5,442 nt of DNA from Deltaproteobacteria bacterium (GTDB lineage: Bacteria > Bdellovibrionota > UBA1018): NCBI GenBank assembly GCA_016194835.1, contig JACQAU010000076.1, positions 1 to 5,442 on the forward strand, read 5' to 3'. The notes below the pieces were generated by a model that was not told the DNA's origin, searched no databases, and was given only the letters and a program-made list of their open reading frames with translations. Below are positions 1-5,000 of this stretch, piece after piece. The translations under genes and the position numbers were made by a program. Each line of letters starts with the position of its first letter. Positions within the stretch are counted from its first letter, which is position 1.

Positions 1-1
1 G

Positions 2-307
2 GACCGCAGACAATTAGGAGAGAAGGGCGTGGTGTTTTCTCTCTTAGTTAGAAACCAAAAAAGCCAGGAAATACTTTCTGGTCCTGAAATTATTAGTCGT
101 GGACTAGTACACGAAAATCAAGAGGGTTGGTTAGTCGAAGAAGCTAAAAAGCAAGTTATTAGAGTGGTTAAAGAATATGAAAGTCAACTCCATCAGAATG
201 TCCAATTGATTGACCTGCAAGAAACAATACGTTTAGAGCTAAGAAGGTTTTTCAATAAAAACATTGGCAAAAAACCAATTGTATTACCGATTATTTTAGA
301 TTTATAG
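2..307 (+). CDS. rnj: Ribonuclease J, C-terminal fragment (5' end outside window)
   Basis: This is the last 101 codons of a gene that enters from the left edge; the frame is open from base 2 and ends at a TAG stop (305-307). The fragment begins DRRQLGEKGVV, then carries SGPEIISRG (fragment residues 26-34), and ends in a lysine-rich stretch and a KKPIVLPIILDL tail. All three match the C-terminal part of RNase J, where SGP(D/E)IISRGF and a final RRPMILPII-type strand are typical. RNase J is a metallo-beta-lactamase/beta-CASP enzyme with 5'-to-3' exonuclease and endonuclease activity in mRNA decay and rRNA maturation. The metal-binding HxHxDH part lies outside the window, so catalytic integrity cannot be judged. 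The C-terminal domain seen here contributes to oligomerisation in known RNase J proteins. A GTG at 29 is internal, because the reading frame and the homology both continue upstream of it. The gene converges on the PilZ gene with only 2 nt between stop codons. Confidence 0.9.
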   Translation, partial: DRRQLGEKGVVFSLLVRNQKSQEILSGPEIISRGLVHENQEGWLVEEAKKQVIRVVKEYESQLHQNVQLIDLQETIRLELRRFFNKNIGKKPIVLPIILDL

Positions 308-309
308 AA

Positions 310-1020
310 TTAAACAATATCTGAAAAATATTTTTGACTTAAATCTAATATGTTTTGACACAAAGCTTGTTTGTCTTGAACTTTTAGATGTGAAAATTGA
401 ACGCCTACTTTAACTCCTGTAAACTTTGAGCCTTCTTGTAGTTCCTGTGTATAAACTACTTCTGCTTTGAAAAGCAATTTTATGTCATTAAGTGAAAAGA
501 TCATTTTGTCAATTGTGGTACCTTTTTTGAATTTTTCTCGTTCAAAGTGAGAAATTAAAAACGAAAGTCCGCCCTCGCTTAAATCTAGAATAGGACGGTG
601 CAAAGTGACAAAATTAAATTCAGGATCTGGAAACTGAACTAAGACATCCATAATGTCTAAAAGTGGTAATCGAATTTTTTTTCGTCTTTGGAGTTTATAT
701 GTTTTTTTTGGTACCTGAAAAATCAAACCATCTTTTGTTGACCCAATACAGGGAGTTTTGAAATAAATATTTGCGTCATTAAGTGCAACATTGAAATAAC
801 AGTCTATGCGGTTATGAAACTCTTCGCGATTAATTTCTTTTGGAACCCAAACATGGAGTAGATACGGATTTGGGCCACCTTCGTAAAATGAAACACGAAT
901 GGTGTTTTTATCGCTACCTGTCCAAAGATAAGTGGGCGACATTTTTTTTATACTCAATTTTATGAGTCTTTTTATTTCATTAGACGAGTTGACTGGCTGA
1001 TACAAATGAGCTTGTTCCAT
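310..1020 (-). CDS. PilZ-domain protein (probable cyclic-di-GMP receptor)
   Basis: The protein has 236 residues from the ATG at 1020-1018. An in-frame TTG directly before it (1023) is possible but less likely, and neither has a clear Shine-Dalgarno. The C-terminal half has the two hallmarks of a c-di-GMP-binding PilZ domain: an RxxxR motif (R113-KKI-R117, within QRRKKIRLP) and a DxSxxG motif (D146, S148, G151 in ILDLSEGG), followed by beta-rich sequence to about residue 212. Residues 1-105 form a separate N-terminal region without an obvious motif. Its position just before the RxxxR linker resembles YcgR/PilZN-type proteins, in which the N-terminal domain contacts an output partner. PilZ proteins of this kind bind c-di-GMP and alter motility, exopolysaccharide output or gene expression; the target here is unknown. 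There is no signal peptide or membrane segment, so it is predicted cytoplasmic. It is transcribed toward RNase J, with a 2-nt gap between the genes, so a shared operon is excluded. Confidence 0.85.
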   Translation of the reverse strand: MEQAHLYQPVNSSNEIKRLIKLSIKKMSPTYLWTGSDKNTIRVSFYEGGPNPYLLHVWVPKEINREEFHNRIDCYFNVALNDANIYFKTPCIGSTKDGLIFQVPKKTYKLQRRKKIRLPLLDIMDVLVQFPDPEFNFVTLHRPILDLSEGGLSFLISHFEREKFKKGTTIDKMIFSLNDIKLLFKAEVVYTQELQEGSKFTGVKVGVQFSHLKVQDKQALCQNILDLSQKYFSDIV

Positions 1021-1080
1021 CAATTTTATTATCGTCTAAAATAAATAAAAAAATAGTTGTGTCGAAAATAACGCACTGTC

Positions 1081-1132
1081 TATATAATAAACTTTTTTGT
1101 ATTAAACAATAAATATTTCAATGAGTTATAAT
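1081..1132. promoter_or_regulatory. AT-rich divergent promoter region (tentative boxes)
   Basis: The 160 nt between the PilZ gene and the small Cys/His gene are extremely AT-rich and contain several promoter-like boxes. On the minus strand, TTGTTT (complement of 1104-1109) and TATATA (complement of 1081-1086) are 17 nt apart and could drive the PilZ gene with a leader of about 54 nt. On the plus strand, a perfect TATAAT (1127-1132) has a weak TAAACA -35 (1103-1108, 18-nt spacer) and could drive the gene at 1182. A second TATAAT at 1083-1088 has no well-placed -35. With this base composition, chance matches are likely. The region plausibly holds two divergent promoters, but the exact boxes are uncertain. 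Confidence 0.3.
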
Positions 1133-1181
1133 AATTGATTAATTTTATAAAGTTTTAGAAACTTGTTCCGATATATTCTAT

Positions 1182-1484
1182 GTGAAACAGAATAACTCTG
1201 CTCAGACAGAACAAACAACGCAAGATAAACCTTCTACTGCACATAAGAAAATTACACCAACGGAACCACAAACAAAAATAAAAGGGCACATCCCGGCTCC
1301 TGGAGGGTGTTACAGTTGGGGATGTAAAGCCGAAGCAAATAGATTTAATTTTTGTAATGAGCATTATGATTTTTTTAAATTTGGATTAATTAAAAAATCA
1401 GGCGAACCTGTGCCTGATTTTGAAAAAAAGTTTGAACACTATCAAGAGTACTTACATCGAATTAGTGTTCGAAAAGTTGCCTAA
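1182..1484 (+). CDS. Small conserved-looking Cys/His protein, probable zinc-binding, function unknown
   Basis: The protein has 100 residues. GTG at 1182 is the only ATG/GTG/TTG start available, because the frame is closed upstream by TAA (1140-1142) with no other start codon between. No Shine-Dalgarno is visible. Residues 1-35 are polar and low in complexity (Q, T, K, N), probably disordered. The core has C43-x4-C48-x9-C58-x2-H61, a spacing suited to a single zinc site, followed directly by YDFFKFGLIKKSGEPVPDFE (62-81) and a helical end. I recall small proteins with the FCxxH...FKFGLI...GExVPDFEKK pattern in deltaproteobacterial genomes. That is from memory and unsearched, and I know of no function. 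The focused cysteine pattern, matching codon use and following terminator support a real gene, although the start is weak. It is presumed cytoplasmic, without a signal peptide. It could be an RNA- or DNA-binding accessory protein, but nothing here proves that. Confidence 0.68.
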   Translation: MKQNNSAQTEQTTQDKPSTAHKKITPTEPQTKIKGHIPAPGGCYSWGCKAEANRFNFCNEHYDFFKFGLIKKSGEPVPDFEKKFEHYQEYLHRISVRKVA

Positions 1485-1548
1485 AGCATGTATTGCTTTA
1501 GCAAAAATGCTGTACCACACCACCTCCTCGTTTGAGGGCCTCGAGCAT
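1485..1548 (+). promoter_or_regulatory. Hairpins upstream of the terminator; candidate attenuator for nadC
   Basis: Directly after the stop codon at 1482-1484 there is an interrupted hairpin: AGCAT (1485-1489) pairs with ATGCT (1507-1511), enclosing TTGC-TTTA-GCAA (1493-1504). A second small hairpin, CCTC-GTTT-GAGG (1526-1537), abuts the terminator stem. ATGCT (1507-1511) is also complementary to AGCAT at 1544-1548, inside the 5' arm of the terminator. The two pairings exclude each other, which is the layout expected of an anti-terminator/terminator switch. The competing helix has only 5 base pairs, so a regulatory role is a hypothesis. No known riboswitch class was recognised. Confidence 0.3.
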
Positions 1549-1580
1549 CTTATTCAAGATCTCTGGGGCCTTCTCTTTTT
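1537..1580 (+). terminator. Strong intrinsic terminator after the Cys/His gene
   Basis: A long stem forms from 1537-1551 and 1556-1570: GGCCTC pairs with GGGGCC (one T-G wobble), GAG with CTC, and ATCTT with AAGAT. It is interrupted only by a single-base bulge on each side (T1564, C1546) and closed by an ATTC loop (1552-1555). It is followed by TTCTCTTTTTAT (1571-1582). This is a typical rho-independent terminator reading rightward. It lies 53 nt after the small gene and 40 nt before the nadC start. Confidence 0.8.
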
Positions 1581-1619
1581 ATCTAGACTATTCAGTTAGT
1601 ATTGGCTAAAAAATAAAAA

Positions 1620-2519
1620 ATGCCTAAGGTTAATTATATAGCATATCTTGACGCCGGATTAAAAGAAGACCACTGGAGACGTGATTGGACTACCTTGGGT
1701 GTCCTAAATAGCCAAAATAAAAATAGTAAAAACAAAAAAATACAAGCTAAAATCATTGCAAAATCAACTGGAATATTTGCAGGTAATGGCTTTTTAAAAG
1801 CCTCAAAACAGATTGCCATGAGAGAGGGATTTGTTTTAAGAGTTAAGTCACAAATTAAAGATGGAGCTTGTTTTTTCCCTGGCAAAGTACTTGTAACTTT
1901 TTCAGGAAGTGCTCGGTTTCTCTTAGCGCTCGAAAGAACTCTAGTAAATTTACTTTCTTATTCAAGTGGGATTGCAACTCAGACTAATAAACTAGTAACT
2001 AAAGTTAAAAAAAAATGGAAAAGCCTCAAATTACACCTGTCAATAACACCGAAAATTTTGGCTACCAGGAAGAATTTGCCATTTTATCGTTCGTTAGCTC
2101 TATACGCTGTACAGGTGGGCGGTGGTTTTCCACATCGTCAAAATCTTGAAGGGGGCATTTTAATAAAAGAAAATCATATCTATTCTGCAGGAAGTATTAA
2201 AAAAGCAATCTCGCAAGCACAAAAATATAATCCAAAACAATTGAAGATTGAAACAGAAGTTAAAACAATTAAAGACCTCAGAGACGCTCTAAAACTAAAG
2301 CCAGAAATTATTTTATTGGATAACTTTAATCCACGAATGGTGAAAAAAGCACTTATAGAAATCAGAAAAACAAATTCCTATAGCTTAGTGGAGATTTCTG
2401 GTGGATTAAGCGAAGAAAATATTCTAAAGTATCTCATGAAAGGCGTAAATTTTTTATCCGTTGGTGCATTAACCCATTCTGTTAAGTCAGCAGATTTTTC
2501 TTTATTGGTTGAAAATTGA
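1620..2519 (+). CDS. nadC: Nicotinate-nucleotide diphosphorylase (carboxylating), quinolinate phosphoribosyltransferase
   Basis: The protein has 299 residues, close to the usual 280-300. The enzyme converts quinolinate plus PRPP to nicotinate mononucleotide, CO2 and pyrophosphate, the step that joins de novo quinolinate synthesis to NAD formation in the cytoplasm. Family motifs appear in order: EDHWRRDWTT near the N-terminus (16-25), ERTLVNLLSYSSGIAT (105-120), ATRK (148-151), VGGGFPHR (166-173), GGILIKENH (178-186), KIETEV (209-214), ILLDNF (231-236), EISGG (258-262) and SVGALTHS (280-287). The residues expected to bind substrates are present: R106, R150, K151, H172, R173, K183, E211/E213 and D234. 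A lysine/asparagine-rich insert at 31-41 (SQNKNSKNKKI) is slightly unusual. The ATG follows an A-rich stretch with no Shine-Dalgarno, and there is little room for a promoter between the upstream terminator and the start. The stop overlaps the birA start, so the two genes form one translationally coupled unit. Confidence 0.95.
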   Translation: MPKVNYIAYLDAGLKEDHWRRDWTTLGVLNSQNKNSKNKKIQAKIIAKSTGIFAGNGFLKASKQIAMREGFVLRVKSQIKDGACFFPGKVLVTFSGSARFLLALERTLVNLLSYSSGIATQTNKLVTKVKKKWKSLKLHLSITPKILATRKNLPFYRSLALYAVQVGGGFPHRQNLEGGILIKENHIYSAGSIKKAISQAQKYNPKQLKIETEVKTIKDLRDALKLKPEIILLDNFNPRMVKKALIEIRKTNSYSLVEISGGLSEENILKYLMKGVNFLSVGALTHSVKSADFSLLVEN

Positions 2520-3262
2520 AAACGAAAAATATTTTGGCAAATACCGTATTGGACAAGTGCACATCAACAAATGATATTGCACGAAAATTAGCCAATAGCG
2601 GTTGTCCTCACGGGGCATGGATTTCTGCCATACAACAAACTTCTGGCAAAGGCAGGCTTGGCAGGTCTTGGGTTTCACAAGAAGGAAATCTTTTTTTATC
2701 TATAGTATTGAGATCCAAAAAGACTGAGCACATGACATGGCACCCGCTTGTTATTGCTTATGGAGTATGTAGTGCGCTCACACGAAAAATAAAAAATCTA
2801 AATATAAAAATAAAATGGCCAAATGATTTATATTTAAATAATGCAAAATTAGGAGGCATATTATGCGAAGGCACTACTTATGAACAAGAACATTTTATTA
2901 TCGCTGGTATAGGCATTAATTGCTTAAATTCTCCAAAAGATTTGGATCAAAAAACGATAAGTTTAACTGAGTTTGTAAGCCCAAAAACAATCACAGCAAA
3001 TGAAATAAGGCCTCTAATTATTGCAGCTATTGTAAAATCTTTTGATACTTTTAAGACACAAGGCATTTCCTGGATCAAAGGGAAATACTCATCATACGCG
3101 TTATTAACTCCAAATACTAAAATTAGCTGGGATCAGACCGGAACACACAAGGGCACAGTTATTGGGCTTGGTCCAAGTGGTGAACTCCTGGTTGAAAACT
3201 CACACGAAAACTCACAAGGACAAGTGGTTTCTCTTTTTGCTGAAGATATTAGAATTTTATAG
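2516..3262 (+). CDS. birA: Biotin--[acetyl-CoA-carboxylase] ligase, class I (no HTH domain)
   Basis: The protein has 248 residues and starts at a TTG that overlaps the nadC stop as TTGA (2516-2519). No later start would preserve the N-terminal STND motif (17-20). The catalytic BPL/LplA-type domain shows GKGRLGRSW (44-52, the biotinyl-5'-AMP loop), KWPND (100-104), KLGGIL (111-116, with the active-site lysine K111) and IAGIGIN (129-135). The C-terminal 45 or so residues form the expected small SH3-like domain (GTVIGLGPSGELLVEN, 213-228). The enzyme activates biotin with ATP and attaches it to the lysine of the biotin carboxyl carrier protein of acetyl-CoA carboxylase or related carboxylases. 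The N-terminal winged helix of bifunctional E. coli BirA is absent, so this copy should be an enzyme only and not a repressor. nadC-birA neighbours occur in several bacteria. The gene's last 6 nt overlap the end of the opposite-strand receiver gene. Confidence 0.94.
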   Translation: MKTKNILANTVLDKCTSTNDIARKLANSGCPHGAWISAIQQTSGKGRLGRSWVSQEGNLFLSIVLRSKKTEHMTWHPLVIAYGVCSALTRKIKNLNIKIKWPNDLYLNNAKLGGILCEGTTYEQEHFIIAGIGINCLNSPKDLDQKTISLTEFVSPKTITANEIRPLIIAAIVKSFDTFKTQGISWIKGKYSSYALLTPNTKISWDQTGTHKGTVIGLGPSGELLVENSHENSQGQVVSLFAEDIRIL

Positions 3263-4204
3263 TTGTTCTTCTAGGATTTTATGAATTTCCTGTTTTAAAA
3301 TTTTTTCAGCAACTTCTGGTAGAAGTTTCTGTGCCATTTTTTCTAATGTATCTTGCATTTGTTTCTTTAAAAGTTCTTCCATTTGGCCAGTAGTTAAGGG
3401 CAATACTTGGGGTTCGTCTTGGACAAGACGAGGTGGAAGTGGAGGAGGTGGAGGTGTTAATTGAAAAGAAATATCGTCAGGTTCTGCAAAACCAGATAGT
3501 GGAGGTAAAATCGGATCTTGAGACAGCTCGTCTTCTAATTTCACAAAGGATTTTACAAACTCATGCGTATTGTTCGAAGGTGCCGATTTCAAATTGCCTT
3601 CTTGAATTTGCCACATAAAATCGTTTTGCTCACCTTTTTGAGAAAGCACGATAGTTTCTTCAGTCATTTTTTTTATATCATCTACTTCGTCTTCGAAATT
3701 TAATGGCGGCAGTGGTGGCGGTAAAGACTCTAGTACAGGGCTTAGCTCCTGAGTAGAATGTAGCTCCTTTGTGATATCTTCAAGGGGGAGTTTTATTTCT
3801 AAAGTAGGCGAAGTATTTTCTTTTGCGTTAGGCTTTGCGTTAAGTGCTTGAGAAAGGGATTGTCTCAGTTGTGTGGGATCAAATGGTTTTGTCAATCTTC
3901 CATTGAATCCAATATCTTGTATTGATTTTTCATCTACTTTTTCAAAAGCACTTGACATAAGAACAAAGCGAATATTTTTAAATTCAGATTGGTCATTGAT
4001 GGTTTTTTTTATTTCAATAGCATTTTTACCAGGTAAAGAATGATCGACCAACACAACATCAGGACGAAATAAAGCAATTTGCTGTATTGCGTCGTTTCCT
4101 TCTGGGACAGCTTGTATCTCATACTCTTCTTGAGAAAGGGCGAGTTTAATTACTTTCTGAATGGTAAGACTGTCATCTGCGATCAACAATTTTTTAGAAG
4201 GCAT
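3257..4204 (-). CDS. Receiver-domain protein with acidic/proline-rich linker and PopZ-like helical C-terminus
   Basis: The protein has 315 residues. Residues 4-122 are a CheY-like receiver with an intact phosphorylation site: acidic pair D10/D11, phospho-acceptor D54 (VVLVDHSLPG), the S84/S85 switch position and K106-P107. No DNA-binding or enzymatic output domain follows. Residues 123-270 are low in complexity, acidic and proline-rich, with two clusters (LPPPLPPL at 161-168; TPPPPPLPPR at 250-259). The last 45 residues (271-315) are predicted to form amphipathic helices, including KMAQKLLPEVAEKILKQEIH (289-308). This last part resembles the C-terminal helices of many myxobacterial receiver proteins and of PopZ/DUF2497 proteins, in which a short helix, an acidic Pro-rich stretch and multimerising C-terminal helices build a polar scaffold. 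The resemblance is by eye. A role in polar organisation, motility or protein scaffolding is inferred; phosphotransfer competence is well supported. No cognate kinase is nearby. A small inverted repeat (AAGTG-TGT-CACTT, 4214-4226) lies just upstream, and no Shine-Dalgarno is visible. Confidence 0.85.
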   Translation of the reverse strand: MPSKKLLIADDSLTIQKVIKLALSQEEYEIQAVPEGNDAIQQIALFRPDVVLVDHSLPGKNAIEIKKTINDQSEFKNIRFVLMSSAFEKVDEKSIQDIGFNGRLTKPFDPTQLRQSLSQALNAKPNAKENTSPTLEIKLPLEDITKELHSTQELSPVLESLPPPLPPLNFEDEVDDIKKMTEETIVLSQKGEQNDFMWQIQEGNLKSAPSNNTHEFVKSFVKLEDELSQDPILPPLSGFAEPDDISFQLTPPPPPLPPRLVQDEPQVLPLTTGQMEELLKKQMQDTLEKMAQKLLPEVAEKILKQEIHKILEEQL

Positions 4205-4256
4205 CTTAATATAAAGTGTGTCACTTACTTTTATCCGTGTAAAGAGCTTAAAAACA

Positions 4257-4285
4257 TTGGCTAGGAGCTAAAAATGAGATACAAT
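4257..4285 (+). promoter_or_regulatory. Sigma-70-type promoter of 6S RNA
   Basis: TTGGCT (4257-4262, 4 of 6 consensus positions) and TACAAT (4280-4285, 5 of 6) are separated by exactly 17 nt. The expected transcription start is at about 4291-4293, which is where the closing stem of the 6S RNA begins. The agreement between promoter position and RNA structure strengthens both calls. Confidence 0.75.
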
Positions 4286-4290
4286 GGGAG

Positions 4291-4463
4291 GTGCCCTAGC
4301 GGTTGACGAATAAATATTGGTCCCGACAGTCAATGCCCAGGGAGTCGTTCCTGACAGTGGTGTGCAAGCCTGGCTCGACCCAGGAAGCCTAAAGCTGTCA
4401 TATGGCGCCCACCTGATGAGTTTTGGGGCTCCAATTGACTTTTCTTCAGCTTCTAGGGTTTTT
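4291..4463 (+). ncRNA. ssrS: 6S RNA
   Basis: This RNA of about 173 nt folds as a long rod like 6S RNA, which mimics an open promoter and binds sigma-70 RNA polymerase to dampen transcription, especially in stationary phase. The closing stem pairs CCCTAG (4294-4299) with CTAGGG (4453-4458) and, after one mismatch, GGTTGA (4301-4306) with TCAGCT (4446-4451). A central bubble follows (about 4307-4315 against 4436-4445). Above it, ATTGG-TCCC (4316-4324) pairs with GGGG-ct-CCAAT (4425-4435), then TGACAG (4352-4357) with CTGTCA (4395-4400). The apical hairpin is CCTGG-CTCGAC-CCAGG (4369-4384), followed by AAGCCTAAAGCTG. That matches the E. coli 6S apical segment, where a CUCGG...CCGAG hairpin is followed by AAGCCUUAAAACUG. 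The 3' end at the T run 4459-4463 doubles as a terminator. SRP RNA and tmRNA were considered and their signature motifs are missing. Confidence 0.85.
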
Positions 4464-4515
4464 CATTTTGAACAGAGAGTTTAAAAATCAATATAGTTTA
4501 GATGAAGAATAAAAG

Positions 4516-4544
4516 TTGACAAGGCAATAAATGTAAAATATAAC
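4516..4544 (+). promoter_or_regulatory. Near-consensus sigma-70 promoter for the exported-protein gene
   Basis: A perfect TTGACA (4516-4521) is followed after exactly 17 nt by TATAAC (4539-4544, 5 of 6). Transcription should start at about 4550-4552, giving a leader of roughly 114 nt before the ATG at 4665. This is the best promoter match in the window and predicts strong basal expression. Confidence 0.8.
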
Positions 4545-4549
4545 ACCTT

Positions 4550-4664
4550 GCGTTACTAAATAACTATATGATCCGTGACTTTGTTTTTCGATTCTTTGCC
4601 GTTAGTAAGCAGTAGGATCACAATGCTAAATCCCGGATTATTATTAACTTGTGAAGGAGACCCT
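4550..4664 (+). promoter_or_regulatory. Structured 5' leader with possible pseudoknot and a strong RBS
   Basis: Two helices can be drawn in the leader. TTACTAA (4553-4559, extended by GC at 4550-4551 across a one-base bulge) pairs with TTAGTAA-GC (4602-4610). TGATCC (4569-4574) pairs with GGATCA (4615-4620). Because TGATCC lies in the loop of the first helix and GGATCA lies outside it, both together would make an H-type pseudoknot; otherwise they are alternatives. The leader ends with a strong Shine-Dalgarno, AAGGAG (4654-4659), 5 nt before the ATG. The structure does not cover the Shine-Dalgarno. It matches no riboswitch class that I recognise. Confidence 0.4.
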
Positions 4665-5000
4665 ATGAAACAGTATGTGTATTTTATCGCTATTTTTCTG
4701 TGTAGTTTTGCAGTCACACAGAAATCCTACAGCGACGAAGGTGACAACAAGGCCGCCTATCAGCAGGAAGCCGTGGCACAAGAAGCCGCTCCTCAGGCTA
4801 GAGATGCATTTCAAATAGATGCTTCCGGACATGTCAGAATGGATGGCAAATTTCAAAACAGTAGTGATTATCAGGATAACTTACGGTTGAAAGCTACTGA
4901 TCTCAAAATCAAAGCAGGCACGGATGTCGTAAAGCTCACGACAGTCCGACACACACTATATCTGAATATAATCAAACTATCGGCGTTTCAGCCGCATTGA
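4665..5000 (+). CDS. Exported protein of unknown function, N-terminal part (frame broken downstream)
   Basis: This is 111 residues from the ATG at 4665, chosen because AAGGAG lies 5 nt upstream and the protein then begins with a signal peptide. An earlier in-frame GTG at 4575 would add 30 unlikely residues. The signal peptide has K2, a hydrophobic core (about 4-17) and a likely cleavage site S21-Y-S23 before D24; there is no lipobox. The mature part starts with an Ala/Gln/Glu-rich stretch (24-46), then DAFQIDASGHVRMDGKF and NLRLKATDLKIKAG, which read like the start of a beta-strand-rich outer-membrane or surface protein. The last 20 or so residues before the TGA (4998-5000) look out of character, while coherent coding continues in another frame. 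The gene is therefore probably frameshifted, by an apparent loss of one base or a -1 shift. No family was recognised. Its start is richer in G+C than neighbouring genes, possibly from the Ala/Gln composition. Confidence 0.65.
   Translation: MKQYVYFIAIFLCSFAVTQKSYSDEGDNKAAYQQEAVAQEAAPQARDAFQIDASGHVRMDGKFQNSSDYQDNLRLKATDLKIKAGTDVVKLTTVRHTLYLNIIKLSAFQPH

Noticed and set aside
1155..1364. Open frame on the minus strand opposite the Cys/His gene
   Set aside because: Its protein is Cys/Phe/Arg-rich without any motif, and it lies opposite a frame with a clear zinc-site pattern, so it is a shadow.
1634..1885. Minus-strand open frame inside nadC
   Set aside because: It is fully covered by the strongly supported nadC frame, and its sequence is hydrophobic without family features.
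3433..3618. Plus-strand open frame opposite the proline-rich part of the receiver gene
   Set aside because: Its Glu/Val repeats are the complement of the proline codons on the other strand; it has no RBS and no motif.
4214..4226. Inverted repeat AAGTG-TGT-CACTT upstream of the receiver gene as an operator
   Set aside because: Five-base arms are too short to distinguish from chance in AT-rich DNA, and no known operator matches. It is noted only in the gene entry.
4079..4264. Plus-strand open frame across the receiver start
   Set aside because: It overlaps the conserved receiver N-terminus and the 6S promoter, has an atypical composition and has no RBS.
4291..4463. SRP RNA or tmRNA as the identity of the structured RNA
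   Set aside because: The SRP GGAAGCAGCC-type loop and a tRNA-like acceptor end are absent, while the 6S apical hairpin and closing stem are present.
4575..4664. Upstream extension of the exported-protein gene from GTG 4575
   Set aside because: It would place 30 residues before a clear signal peptide and ignore the strong AAGGAG before 4665. The region is better read as leader RNA.
4901..4997. Programmed -1 frameshift site
   Set aside because: No X-XXY-YYZ slippery heptamer in the correct phase, and no clear downstream stimulatory hairpin was found.
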